From assembly GCA_905182985.1 (NCBI GenBank), contig CAJJDN010000113.1, positions 94,326 through 158,325 on the forward strand: a stretch of 64,000 nucleotides of DNA, read 5' to 3'. This stretch comes from Paramecium sonneborni. Its lineage: Eukaryota; Ciliophora; Oligohymenophorea; Peniculida; Parameciidae. The notes under the pieces were generated by a model. That model did not search any database. It was not told where the DNA came from and worked only from the letters and a program-made list of their open reading frames with translations. The translations under genes were made by a program, and so were the position numbers. Position 1 is the first letter of the stretch; each line of letters starts with the position of its first letter. Positions 24,770 to 38,367 of the stretch are shown in pieces.

Positions 24770-25943
24770 ATAAATGTTTAAGTGAAATTGGATGCGTCTA
24801 GATTATAAATTTAAACTGAAGAAGAGATAAGAATATAGTAATTTCATATTGATTGAATTGTTTATTACTTAAACTATTATTGATATAATATATTTAAGTA
24901 AAAAATGAAATGGCTTAATTTTATAAACAATTTAAGAATCAATATAGCGATTAATTTAAGTACTCTATATATGAATTGGCCCCTATACTTTATATGACTT
25001 CAAATTTCAACTTTTCTAAGTAGAACACCTATTCTCTTATTTTATCATATGACAATCCAAAATTCTTTGTTGCTCTCAATTAAAATTATAGCTTACATTT
25101 CTAGATCAATGATCCCTTATTAGAAAAATTATCTATATTGCAAACATGAATTATGATTTAAAAGTGGTTATATAAACATGTCAGTTCCATTTTTAGCAGA
25201 TTCCATTAATTTTTTAATTTCTATAGGAATGGTTGACTCAATCAATAGATTAATTAATTCAGTACAGACACTCCATCTTCTTTAAGATGTGCTACCATAT
25301 TTTTCTTACAATATCTAAATACTCTAAAATCCATTTAATTGAGATAATTCTCTATAATAATCCTCTCTAAAATTTTCAAGCTGAATAAAATATATTGTAA
25401 AGATATACTTATAGATTTTTTGTTTTATATTGTTCTAAATTTTATTCCAATTATTTTATTTGCTCTGTCAATTCTTTCACTTTGTTTTCTAGTAATTCTA
25501 CATATATTTTCTTTCTTTTTCTAGAATTTCTTGCTGACTCTCTATTTTTAGCCAGCCTACTCTTTCCATCCGATGAATCGCTTTCTACAATAACTTTCTG
25601 ACGACTAAGAGAATAAAGCAATTATACGTCTGCTTAGGCTTGCTTACAACAACGGGATTATCAATTAATTACTATATTTTATTTAAATAGAGGCTTTTGG
25701 ATTGATTAGCCTAAAAAACTTCCTTATTTTGTTTCAAAAGATCCTCTTCTTTTGTCTTCTTAAACTTTTACAATAATTGATTTCCAACTAATCCTTTAGA
25801 ACGTTCATAAACTATAGGTTATTAAGATTCTGCTTATTCTTCCACATAATTGTTCTCATTCTCAAACATCCATTCTTACTCTACTCTATATTCATCATCT
25901 ATATCTATGACAGAACCATTTTTTTGATTCAGAATATTCAAAA
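24770..25943. repeat. second copy of 1174-bp direct repeat
   Basis: Same sequence as 23595-24768; this copy continues without break into the bZIP start codon and upstream region. Confidence 0.9.
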
Positions 25944-25980
25944 AATTATCTGAAGGTACAATTTAAAATGGATGATTCAT
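25045..25980 (-). CDS. bZIP transcription factor, 294 aa
   Basis: Three exons with introns 25605-25627 (23 nt) and 25381-25408 (28 nt); 295 codons from ATG 25980 to TGA 25045. A classical basic region, RLAKNRESARNSRKRKK, carries the N-x7-R signature (N..SARNSR) and is followed by a Leu zipper ('YVELLENKVKELTEQIKQLE'). The N-terminal ~110 residues are acidic and Gln/Asn-rich, as in activation or regulatory regions. The C-terminal ~110 residues form a further helical domain ending in NKEFWIVI. It should bind DNA as a homo- or heterodimer in the nucleus. A truncated duplicate at 23870-24768 is an assembly artefact. The gene is convergent with the helical-repeat gene ending at 23595. Confidence 0.9.
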
Positions 25981-26684
25981 GTTAATTATTATATTAATAT
26001 TTGTTTCTTTCAATATTTAGAATATAACTCTTTTCTTTTTTTCTATGCCAAATTTAAATTTCTTTATGACCAGAATATACTGTTGTTATTAAATCCAATA
26101 CTAGTATTTAATATTCAAATGCAAAAATCCAAAAATTAGCGCTGCTCATACATTTTATTTTTAATGTGAATAAGCTACAATAGTTGAAATAATATTCAAT
26201 ATAGTGAGTATATAATATAGAGTTTCAATTCATGGATTGGAACACAAACATAAAATGATTTGGAGAGTGTAATATATGTGTTTAATTGATACTTTTAATC
26301 TTAATTAATTTTTAGTTTTAACATTATTGAATTTTATCAAACTTAAACCAATTAGGCCATGTATTAAATTTAACCAATCAAAATATAATCTGTCAAAAAT
26401 GAAACAAATTCGAATTTAAGAATGAGAGAATTATAAAAATAGTAAATTTAAGGATAGTCAGTAGACCAAATCAAATGGATAGAATTGTGGGAGTATTTAT
26501 TTGAATTATGGAAGATTTTTATAATAGTTTTACTTATATTAATCTAATTTTGTACTTTTTAGCATTAATTTGTGATTTATTTTTACTGAACCTTTTTAGA
26601 AGTATTTTTTATTTATATTTGAAAATACTCTCGAAAAAAAAATATAAATATTATAAAATATAAATTATAATAATGATTGATATA
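25981..26684. other. intergenic region, about 700 bp
   Basis: Upstream of the bZIP gene. A minus-strand frame near 26020-26150 reads 'MSSANFWIFAFEYQILVLDL...SGHKEIQIWH', vaguely WD-like and overlapping the bZIP start; I could not connect it to a gene. The rest is low-complexity A/T. Confidence 0.4.
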
Positions 26685-27616
26685 TCACCAAAAAGCTAAT
26701 AAAAGAAAGATTGTGCAAATGTGTAAAATGGTACTAAATATGTAAATATCACAAGCTCTGTCATTTTAAGAAGCTTCTTAGATAGTTAAACATTTATTCA
26801 TTGGTTTATACCAAATACATTATGAGTCATCTCTACATTAAATCTAATTTAAATATGTAGAACATGAAAGTTCTTAACAAGAGTTATTTTACCATTAACA
26901 ACCAAAAATCATATATTCATCGCATTTGCATTATTAAGTTAATAATGAACAACTTATACATGAATTATCATTGCTTTGATTTTGAGTGAAAAAACATTTT
27001 TCTGAATTTCGAATACTTTTAAAACATTCTTCCTAAATTTATAATATTAATAAATAACTTTAGTTGAGATAGCTAAGCAAGAGTTTTCAGCACATTTATT
27101 ATTCATCCAAATGCAATTTAATCCTTAAATTTAAGACACTAAACAACTTGATTTTTCAATAATATCATTGCACTAATTAATTGATGAACATTTTTGATGC
27201 TAATAAATACATTTTTATCCATTTGTTAATTTACAATTTGATATAGAATTATGTTAACAATTCTTTTAAATGCATTATTAATCCCAAAAACATTCAATAC
27301 CATATGGTTTAAGAATTGTACAGGATTCTTAATTGTCAATATCTGAACATTTTTTAATTGATTAACATCCTTATTTACTGTTTGAACATAATTCACCTTA
27401 ATAGACTAATCCATCACAAGGAATTGAAGAATGTTAACATGTTTTGAATTAACATTTATTATCAAACCAAATACATTCATGTCTATTTTAGGGAATTGAA
27501 CATTACATGCCATTAATTATATCTGTACATTCTGCGATTGTCATAGCCTCATTACATGTTAATGGAGTTGAATATATTAAGGTGATTAAGATGAATATGA
27601 TTACGATAGTTTTCAT
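26685..27616 (-). CDS. secreted or membrane-anchored cysteine-rich repeat protein, 301 aa
   Basis: Two exons, intron 27033-27058 (26 nt), 302 codons. It starts with a clear signal peptide (MKTIVIIFILITLIYSTPLT) and ends in a hydrophobic segment ('TILHICTIFLLLAFW') that could anchor it. Between are about five imperfect ~45-residue modules with a pattern like C-x(4-6)-C-x(5-8)-C-x-W/Y-x(4)-C-x(3-5)-C (e.g. 'CSIPQNRHECIWFDNKCQFK', 'CFWDQQCIQKNC'). The spacing recalls small disulphide modules of the PSI/EB kind, but I cannot assign it to one. Ciliates carry many such cell-surface Cys-rich proteins. A cell-surface or vesicle location is inferred. Confidence 0.75.
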
Positions 27617-27709
27617 GAGTTATTTTATTAAATGAATGATTAGAGTATAATATTTATTAAATTAAATAATAAACACATATAGAAAATGAGTAACCATATG
27701 AATACATTT

Positions 27710-28221
27710 TCAAAAATATTTTGAGTATTTTTATCTTAAGGTTTTATCAATTGATTATTAACAAATCTATTTCACTTTTTGATTAGGATTATTATTTAAA
27801 AGAAGTTAGATAACTTCAAAATGTCTCCATCTAAGTGCAACAGCTAAAGGATAATCATCAATTTAATTAACCTAATTGTTAAGTTTGATATCTATTTTTA
27901 CTTATACTGATATATTTTAATCAGCACCATATTAAATTAAGATTTTACATATTTCTTCAAATCCATTTTTGGCTGCTAAATATAATGGAGTTAATCCAGC
28001 TACATTTTTTTTATTAACTAATCTAAATGAACTTTTTGGTTCATAAAGGTACCTATATAATATATATAATTTATATTTTTATACCTTTTTGGATCATTCA
28101 TTAGAATTTTTTCAATTAGATCAATTGAACTACCTTTTTCTACATAATAAAATAATTCTCTTTCTCTTTTTATAGCTTTTAATGCATCACTTAAATCATC
28201 ATCAGCTCTTTTTTTAGCCAT
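27710..28221 (-). CDS. ankyrin-repeat protein, 159 aa
   Basis: Two exons with a 32-nt intron (28053-28084); 160 codons. A basic/acidic N-terminal helix (MAKKRADDDLSDALKAIKRE) is followed by ankyrin repeats. The best is 'NVAGLTPLYLAAKNGFEEICKILIQYGADQN', with the TPLxLAAxxG and GADxN signatures; a second, diverged one is 'DDYPLAVALRWRHFEVIQLLL'. This is short for the family, two to three repeats, and probably a small interaction module. The neighbour upstream on the other strand is a SCAMP-like gene; no functional link is evident. Confidence 0.82.
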
Positions 28222-28537
28222 TTATTACTCTTAATTGAAATTACCTATACAAGTACAAGATCTAAATTTGGTTTAATTAGAATTAAAAGTAACTTCATCC
28301 TTTTATCTTGATAAAATTATTACAGGTGATGAAATAGATTTGATAAGTGGCATTTAAAATAATCGAACTGAATGACAAACATTTCTTATTTTTCTCCAGT
28401 AATTTTTACTATCACTTTCATAAAATGGTATTCTAAATGAAGATAATATTATTACTCATCTAAAAGTTTTGGACAAGGCTATTCAAATACTACTTTTTAT
28501 TTCATTTATAGAAAATTTATATTATATTTAGAGTACT

Positions 28538-29199
28538 ATGCAACTATTAGATTATTATAAAGTATTATAATATAAAACTAATTATTATCAAATGTAAAAA
28601 TATTAGGCAGCAATTATAGATAAAAAATCAAATCAACCTAACATTGATTGGACCGATTTTAATTGGCCACCAATAATTAAGATCTTTCATTTTGATTTAA
28701 GTGAATTACAAGATCCATATAAGTCTTTAGTGAGACTTCTTTATATTTCTTATCTATTGATATTTGGTACAACATGTTTGAATCTTTTGGATAGCTTTAT
28801 TTAAGCTGGAATTGGATATCCCAAAATCAGAATTTTATATGGATTCCTTAACATCTTCATATTTAACGGAATCTAAATGTACATATTTTATAGAGGATAC
28901 AAAGGTTTATGTGCTGATTAATCTTTACTTAAATGGTACAAAATTTTACATGTAATCAATTTCAATATATTAAGTTAATAGCTGCAATATTATGGTTAAT
29001 TGTAAGTATTATTGATGCTTTGGGTTGGAATGGATTCGTAAGAGCAGCTAATTTTGGAGATAAAGGTTAAGGTGGATTGGTATTCTTATCAATTATGGAA
29101 AGCTTAGGATTTTTATTTAGTTTTATTCTAGCACCTGTCTGTATATATAAAGTCCATATATTTATATTTGACAATATAGAAATTGCAGATAAATTGTGA
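28538..29199 (+). CDS. SCAMP-like tetraspan vesicle membrane protein, 212 aa
   Basis: Two exons, 23-nt intron 28952-28974, 213 codons. After a short cytosolic N-terminus comes 'FNWPPIIKIFHFDL', matching the NWPP motif before the first TM of secretory carrier-associated membrane proteins. Four hydrophobic segments follow. The loop 'FYRGYKGLCADQSLLKWYK' corresponds to the conserved amphipathic loop of SCAMPs between TM2 and TM3, and after TM3 there is the family's Gly/Trp-rich loop ('DALGWNGFVRAANFGDKGQG'). SCAMPs act in recycling between Golgi, endosome and plasma membrane. NPF repeats are not seen; a further N-terminal exon could be missing, as the start at 28538 is the first in-frame ATG only. 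Confidence 0.68.
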
Positions 29200-29623
29200 T
29201 ATTTTAGAATATCACTTTATTATATATTTTTTAATCATAATTATTCTTCTTTTAATCTATCTTTTTTTTAGATAAACTTTTAAAATCTATCAATAATAAC
29301 ATTTTATTTAATAAATTTCAAATTATTCTTAATTATTTTATTCATTCTCTTTAAATCTCTTTTTTGGAATTCATCATTTTCAATATTATATTAATTTATA
29401 ATGTAAACTATCTTTATAATTTTAAGAATCTTTATAATAATTTACTTAAGATCCACATTTAAATTTTGTTGTTTCATAAAAATTATTAATATTATGGAAT
29501 AACTTTTAATTGAATTCAGAATTAGTATACAAAACTAGTTTAATTTGATTTAATTCTAACAATATTAAAGTAATCAATTTTAATAATAATTAATTTATAT
29601 ATATATAAATATATAGAAACTAA
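29200..29623. other. intergenic, nothing recognised
   Basis: About 420 bp between two plus-strand genes, with long T-rich runs and no supported ORF. Confidence 0.45.
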
Positions 29624-30534
29624 ATGGACATTAAACAAAATTTGATTTCCTTTTTAACAGAATTGAAATCTAAAGAAATTAATGATGACACATTTGATTG
29701 GTTGGAGACTCATATAAACAAAGGAGATCAATCAATAATTCATTAATTGATTCTAAACATAGGAGATCATTTTAATGATTAATAGTATGTATTAAATGGA
29801 TTTTAAGGATTAATGTAATCATATGAAATTAATTAGATTTTTTTAGTAAGATTTTTGATATAAACCCTTAAGCATTAGTTTAATAAATAAAAGAAACTAA
29901 AATGACAGCATAAATATTAGTTCATTATTTATGTGAAATTGAATGGAATAAATGGAATGAAAATGGGCTTTAACTATTATTGTTATCATTTGAAGATAAT
30001 CATTATCATCATTTAATATTAAAATTAAGTAATTAGTAAATGATATAACTTGTTAATAATATATTAAATTATTTTGGATAAGGTGATAATGCTGAAATAT
30101 TTAGTATTTTGATTCAACTTTTATTTGTATTTTATGAGAATTAAGAAATCATATTAGTCATAATTTAACATGAAAATGCAAGATTTTTTTAAGAATTCCT
30201 TCTAGAATATCTGAATCATACAAAAAATAATGTTTCGAAACCTTTATTTTTGATAGAGACAATATTGAAATTAGATAAGGATTTCTTTTATGTAAATGAT
30301 TTTAAAATATTGTAATAATTATCAATTAGATAAATATATGATGGAACAGAATATGAAAGATAATTATATTTAAGAAACTTAAAGATTATAATATAGTATG
30401 GTAATTAAGAGAATATCTTGGGTGATTAAATACTTGAAGCTGTAAGAATGGTTTAAATTACATATACAGATGAATATTGTAAAAAGAAATGTTTAAGTAT
30501 AATAGAGAATTTAATGAAAAAATAAAATAAATGA
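29624..30534 (+). CDS. SPIN90/Ldb17 leucine-rich-domain protein, 292 aa
   Basis: Two exons with a 32-nt intron (29815-29846) give 293 codons. The whole protein is helical and matches the SPIN90/Ldb17 leucine-rich domain: a helix ending 'NKWNENGLQLLLLSFED', a central 'IQLLFVFYENQEIILVII', and the diagnostic C-terminal block 'DFFYVNDFKILQQLSIRQI' followed by 'RQLYLRNLKIIIQY', where the family has FFYTNDLKVLVDI...LRxxYLxxLxxLL. In animals and yeasts this domain binds and activates the Arp2/3 complex to nucleate unbranched actin filaments. No SH3 or proline-rich tail is present here. The gene is 43 bp from the next plus-strand gene. Confidence 0.75.
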
Positions 30535-30577
30535 AAATTAATATCTTAAAAATTATTTTAAATTCCATTTGCATTAA

Positions 30578-32027
30578 ATGGCATATCACAAAAAATCTTT
30601 TACTTGGACTCCCACGGTTTCTCAAGTGTTAACTAAGACTTGTCTCATGAATCTTAATCCTAGAGTCACTGCAAAATAAGGTCCTGTACATCTGAAAATT
30701 GATACTGAAAGAGAATTATAATTCTCAAATGATTTAGGTTGGAATTGGCATAAAAGTTGGAATATACCTAATTTATCAATTAAATTATCACTAGAAAATG
30801 AAGATACATCTTAATGGATAGATTGTTAAGTAGCTTTCAATTTTAAAATTAGGCTTAATTGATGGCTGTAAAACTAAAATAAGATGGACTCTATGAAGAA
30901 GTAGGTTTAGAGGGTGTTACTTAATAAGAGTTAGTAGATGGTAAAGCATTTTTCTCTGTATATTCATTAATCGATTTTATTTAGGGTGTTAAATTTAATA
31001 GTACAACTTACAATCATTAAGGACATAAATTTCATCTGATCTTCTTATTAAAATATTCTAATTATATTATTACTGCACTTGAATCTCCCCCTGTTTTTGT
31101 TGATAGTAGAAAAAGTGCAAGAGATGAACATAGATAAATATAATTTATTTAACCATTTGAACCTAAATATTTAGAAAGAAATTTTTGTAAGAAAGAAAAA
31201 CATTTTAATGATGTAATCTAAGCTCCTATTGAAAATAATGAAAATGGATTACATAATTATTTAACTGCTCCTAATATCCGTAATAAAGTACTACTATTAT
31301 TTATTATTTATAGATTAAACATCCATTATTTTTGGCATTAAAATTTTCTAAATGTATGACCATCTATTATTTAAAAACTATGGTTACAGATAATTATTTA
31401 TTAGAATTTCAAAAATAATTAAAATCTAAATAAGCAAACTCTCAATATATTATTGCTTTTTAATCAAATAACAATAGAATTCGTAAAAAAGTAGAATTTT
31501 ATTGTTTATATATTAGATTGAAGAATCTTTAACCTAATTGTTCATTTAAAGTAGTGTAAAAGTATTAGAAAAGAAATATATAGATGAATAACTCTATACA
31601 AAATTAGAATATGATATTGAATCATATTTTGCATGTTATCATAAATTAGTAGAAATGATGAATTCATCTAATTCAGTAACTTAAATGGATATTCAAATTG
31701 ATGAATAACAATAAATATTTTCTCAATGTCAATTCAACCGACAACAATCAATTGGAGAAAGGAAATCAGCTTTCAAAAAATTCAATAAAGACTTCGACAA
31801 AATGCCAACCAAAAACTTTAATGAGTTGTTGAGTAATAATGATGATTGTATTTAAAAGAAGGTTAAATTGGAAGATGAAGTAGATAATGGAAATTAAATG
31901 TTATCTGTTAATGTATATTAATTAATCTAATAAATAGATTTAAAATTTATTATTACAAGAATAATTAATAAAATATTACTTATTCTAATAATAATATATG
32001 ATTAATTTGTTATCTTAATAGAGCTGA
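30578..32027 (+). CDS. hypothetical protein, 449 aa, possible beta-sandwich transcription-factor-like N-terminus
   Basis: Five exons, introns 30830-30852, 31288-31313, 31491-31516 and 31913-31937 (23, 26, 26, 25 nt); 450 codons to TGA 32025. The N-terminal ~200 residues are beta-rich ('VTAKQGPVHLKIDTERELQF', 'YNHQGHKFHLIFLLKYSNYI', 'ALESPPVFVDSRKSARDE'). The last segment resembles the end of Ig-fold DNA-binding domains such as Runt/p53-type proteins, but only loosely. The middle and C-terminal parts are helical and Gln-rich. I do not recognise the family. The final intron is chosen because skipping it leads into improbable A/T-rich sequence. Confidence 0.6.
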
Positions 32028-32144
32028 ATGTATTAAAATATTTATAAATAAATAATAATTTTAAAAAATGATACAGAATAATAAAATTCTTTGAGTGTTC
32101 ATAAAATTTGATATAAGTTATGATTATTATAATTAAATATATAA

Positions 32145-33957
<1,813 letters not shown>

Positions 33958-34465
33958 TCTTTTATTTAGTTTCTGTTTACCATCTTAGTTTTATTATTAT
34001 TAATTCATTTTTAATATATATAAATATATATAGATTAATAACTCATTTACCATTTATTCTCATATTTATATCATGATGTTATGGAACATTTTTTATTTTT
34101 TTAATTATATATCAATACCTATAACATATACTCTTTTATCTAATTGTATTCAAAATAAATTTAATAAATCTAATCTTATTTGTAAATTAAAAACAAATCT
34201 GAAAATAGTATTTTTCTCAAATTAATTATTTCACTCTTTTGGATGAAAAAATTATTCAATTATTTTAAAAAAATAATCTTTCAAATTTAAATTGAACACT
34301 TTGGATATTAATTCCATTTTTATTTTAATAAAAAAAGCAAAGATTTCAGAAATTAAAAAAAGACAAGATCATAAAAATTAAAAATACATAATTATTTTAT
34401 TATACATAGAGTAAAATTTGCAAAATTGGAGAACAAAAGATATAAATAATTTTCTAGAAAATATT
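33958..34465. other. intergenic, nothing recognised
   Basis: About 500 bp of A/T-rich sequence between the kinase stop and the doubtful ORF on the other strand; no motif seen. Confidence 0.45.
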
Positions 34466-35150
34466 TCATATATTTAAAAAAATTTTTTCTATTTAAGTCT
34501 ACCTGATACGAGCCGATATTGCTTCTATTTAACATTACTTTTCAATCAATTCATCACAAATGATATCAATTTTGTATTATTTATGCCATTCTAAATAATA
34601 ATAATTTTTTACCATTCATGAATCTCATAGATCGTAACCTGATAATATCTAAAAATAAATTGTACATGTCTTAACAAAGACTTGGACTTCCTTATAATTC
34701 ATTTTCAATTTCTAATATTGAATGTAATTATGCAAATTATTCCTCTGAAATTGCCTAGATTTAGAATCTTTATAAAGCTTCATAATTACCTAAAATAATA
34801 GTTTGAGATATTTAGAAATTTTAATTCCGACAGGATTCATTTCAAATACATCTTTAAATTTTTATGATTAAAAATCCATTTTATTTACAGCATTGATTAT
34901 ATTCATTCTTATGGTAAGAAATTCACTGTTTAATTCTCCAGCTAATTCTCCATAAACATATTATAAAATTGGATTCTTTAGCACTTCAAGCTTTTTAATT
35001 TCCTTTTTTATTTAGTTCAATCTACTATTTAAAATTTCTTGGATTTTTAGATCAGCCCATTTGTTCAAACATCTAAATTATATAAGCTAGTTAGTTTCCA
35101 TATAAATGAAAATATTTTCTATTAATTCATATCTCAATCTCAAATTTCCA
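34466..35150 (-). pseudogene. decayed or unresolved helical ORF (F-box-like start)
   Basis: A minus-strand frame of ~200 codons reads as protein. It starts with an F-box-like 'LRYELIENIFIYMETNQLIQ', then 'GELAGELNSEFLTIRMNIIN' and 'YKEVQVFVKTCTIYFQILSG'. It meets two TGA codons close together near 34630 and continues afterwards ('MVKNYYYLEWHKQYKIDIIC') to TGA 34466. No ATG with a good context opens the frame, and upstream frames are broken. Candidate introns leave at least one TGA in place. Either a relic or a gene with introns I could not resolve. Family not recognised. Confidence 0.3.
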
Positions 35151-35849
35151 TGAATTTACAACTATTCTTATTCAATCTCTTATTATTACATAAATAATTA
35201 ACAATAATTCTATTAATAATTAAAATAATAATGATTTTTGGGCTAAACATATGTCTGTATATTAATAGATTAAAAATTTATTAATTTGTTTCATTACTTC
35301 AGCAATAAATTCAGTTAAAGTGATTCCTTTTATTTTTTAATCATAATTCAATCTTAGAAGACTAAATAAAATAATATAAAATATGAACTTTATTTTTATA
35401 TTAGATTTGTCATAAATATAAATCGAAAGTTATTACTCTATTAATTAAGATATAATATTTAATTCTTTTAATTAATAAAGTAATAATGGATAATTAACTA
35501 ATGCAATTTGGTATTTAGTTATTATCTCTTTTGATAGTAAAGATTGTATATATGTATTTAATATTTTTGTTTATTTATATTGAAATAATAATATATCTTT
35601 ATAGAAAGATTATTGACAAAAGATGTATAAATTAATAACTACTTGAATTAAGAATAAAAGAATAAGGGAGATATAAAAATTAGATTTTATTAATAATTTA
35701 GAGATGTTGGATGTAATATGTTTAGAAGTAAGAGGAATAAATTAATGATATGGTTAAGATATAAAGTTTGAGTAATAAATAGTAATTTTAAATTCTTGAA
35801 ATAAATTTTAGATAGGATTAAATTTTGCAATATTATATTTAGATAATTA
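35151..35849. other. intergenic, nothing recognised
   Basis: About 700 bp, A/T-rich, upstream of the U2AF35 gene; short open frames only. Confidence 0.45.
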
Positions 35850-36932
35850 ATGGCAGGAGGATTAGAAAGAGTTTATGGAACTGAAGAAGATAAGGTTATA
35901 ATAATAATGTTATAGGTTAGGTGAATTGCTCATTCTATATAAAAATTGGTGCTTGTCGTTATGAGAATAAATGTTAAAGAATCCATAGTATACCTCCAAT
36001 CTCATAAACAATTTTATTTAAAGTAATTAACATAATATTGAATATTGTAGCATATGTATTAAAATTCTCCTATAGAAGTAGCTATAGCATCTGGAAATGC
36101 AGTATCTCAAGCAGGTATTGAAGAAGCATTAGAAAAATTCGAAAATTTTTATGAGGATGTATTTTTAAAGGTATTATATATTTTTGATTAATGTTAAACA
36201 GTTGGCTGAATTTGGTGAAATAGAAGATCTTATAGTATGTGAAAATATTGGTGATCATTTAGTTGGAAATGTTTATGTGAAATATACATCAGAATATTAT
36301 GCAGAGGGTTGTTTTAATGCTTTATAAAATCTATCTTATGAAAATAAACCATTATAAATGGAATATTCACCTGTACTTGATTTTAGTAGTGCTAAATGTA
36401 AATAATATATTGATGGTACTTGTTAAAGGTATAAAATTACTTATTTATTATTTTAGAGGTGGAGCATGTAATTATCTACATCTTAAGAAAATATCAACTA
36501 AATTTAAAAAAAGCTTATTCAATTAAATGTATGAAGAACATCCTGATTATAGAGAAAAAAAAGAAAAAGAAATTAATGAGTATTATTCTTTTTATCATAT
36601 ATTAATAGAAAGAGTCCAAAAAAACATAAAAAGAAAGAAAAAAAATCTAAAAAGAAAAAGAGTAGTAGCAGTAGAGAATCCAGTAGAAGAAATTCAATAG
36701 AAAGATAAAAAATGATTAATGATTGGAATGAAACAGGAATTTAAAATGTAATATACTTATTAGAATTTTCTTTAACAAGGTTTCTTAAGCTTAAAAAATG
36801 ATGTATGGAAATAATATGCCTGCACCAGTTTATACTCCTAAAGTTTCCATGAGAACAAGTCCAGAATTATTATAATTATAATTATAATTAGCAGCATTAA
36901 AAGAACAATTAGCTGCTATTAAAATGAGCTGA
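35850..36932 (+). CDS. U2AF1: U2 snRNP auxiliary factor small subunit (U2AF35), 302 aa
   Basis: Seven exons, introns 35895-35920, 36023-36050, 36171-36201, 36429-36456, 36580-36608 and 36748-36779 (26, 28, 31, 28, 29, 32 nt), 303 codons. The start MAGGLERVYGTEEDKVNCSF matches the U2AF35 N-terminus. It has a first CCCH zinc finger (CSFYIKIGACRYENKCQRIH), the UHM/RRM with 'ENIGDHLVGNVYVKY', a second CCCH finger (CKQYIDGTCQRGGACNYLH), and an Arg/Ser/Lys-rich region (KKSSSSRESSRR). U2AF35 recognises the 3' splice-site AG with its large subunit in the nucleus. A C-terminal extension past the RS region ends in a Leu/Gln/Ala helix. Notably it has six introns, among the most in this window. Confidence 0.95.
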
Positions 36933-36977
36933 AATGCATATATTATATTTTATAATTTATTATTATATATTATATTC

Positions 36978-38137
36978 ATGTAAAGAAAGAATTGGTAACA
37001 AGATGTATGTTTTTATTTAACCCTCTATTAGGAAGATAATGCATTATTATAGAATTGTGAACTACTTAATTTTAATTGGAAAAGAGTTTCAAAAAATATG
37101 AATTTAATCGGATATAAAAGATCTGGCAAATCTTGTAAAGAAAGATTCTAAAATCAATTAAATCCTCATATTAATAAAGATTCATGGACTTAAAATGAAA
37201 TTGATAAACTTTTTCAATTATAAAATAAATATGGAAATAAATGGGTATTTTTTTATCAATTTACTTTTTAGAGAAATATTGCTAAAGAATTACCTAATAG
37301 AACTGATGGACTTATCAAAAATTATTTCTATTCTTTAGTTCGAAAAGTTCTTAGAAGACTTTCCAAAACGGTAAATAGAAATAAAAATGGTTATTGAAAT
37401 ATTTTTCAATTTAGGTTCCCAAATGACTAAAAACTTAAAACCTTCAGTTATTTCCTCTATTTTTTGTGCAAATTAAAATGAAACTAATAATAACTCACTT
37501 ATTAACTATGAATTTGCTGACTTATTTAGAAATATCATTTTCAAGTATAAAAATTATAACTTGTCTTAATAAATTGATAATGACGACATAAATAAAGTTA
37601 AATTTATAATTCTTACGTTACAAAAATTAAAGTATTTTTATACTGTTTTTATAGTGAATCTTACAATTATGATAACACGAGAAAGATAGAAACGAAAATA
37701 AATTAAAAGAAGGATAAATAAAATAACAAAAAAATTAATGTTGATATTAATGCAGTATTTATTAAAATTAATTAGATTATTTTAAATAAAATCAATAAAT
37801 AACTCCCAATTTTTACAACTCACTTATACCCTATAGAAAAATTATTCAAAAGATAAGTAAATTATTTAGCTCATCCTCCATTAATTAATTTATAAAAAAT
37901 TTCATCTTTAAATACTTAAAATATAGATCAAACCTTTAGTTTGAGTGCATTTCCTTTAAAAGATCAATAATAATATTTATTTTATCATCCCATTCAATAA
38001 TACTATTATGTATGTTTTTAAATATTTATTAGTCTATGAATTTAAATGCTTATCTATATCAACAATAGAGATTTAATAATATGTATAGTTCTTATCAAAA
38101 TGAACCATAAAAAATTAAGGAAGAAACGGAAGAATGA
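36978..38137 (+). CDS. R2R3-type Myb transcription factor, 344 aa
   Basis: Six exons, introns 37005-37031 and 37245-37271 (27 nt each), 37390-37414 (25), 37632-37654 and 38010-38032 (23 each); 345 codons. Two Myb repeats: the first runs from 'MQRKNWQQDEDNALLQNCEL' through 'NFNWKRVSKNM...RSGKSCKERFQNQLNP'; the second from 'KDSWTQNEIDKLFQLQNKYG' through 'NKWRNIAKELPNRTDGLIKN'. The spaced tryptophans and the recognition helices (GKSCKERFxNxLNP, RTDxLIKNYFY) fit animal/plant R2R3 Mybs. Outside are Asn/Gln/Ser-rich stretches. It acts in the nucleus as a sequence-specific DNA-binding protein. It starts only 45 bp after the U2AF35 stop. Confidence 0.92.
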
Positions 38138-38367
38138 ATAGTTCAAATAACAATGACTTTATTATGTTTATGAAAACCTAATAATCAAATATTTTTAATA
38201 TTTTTTAATTCGAAAATTACGTTTTGACTTTAATTTGATTATTCTCTGTAGACTCAAATATTATTCTTTTGATTTACAGTGTCATTCAGTATTATTAAAG
38301 ATTTACAGCATTTTTATAAAAATTATATTTAATTTATTCAAAATTTATTACATTTAAATAATTTTAC

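Noticed and set aside
23595..25943. A true tandem segmental duplication creating two bZIP genes
   Set aside because: Copies are identical by eye and meet exactly at a single N, with one copy truncated at it; a contig overlap explains everything.
34466..35150. Annotating this helical ORF as an intact F-box gene
   Set aside because: Two TGA codons and no start or intron solution; the F-box resemblance is limited to about 20 residues.
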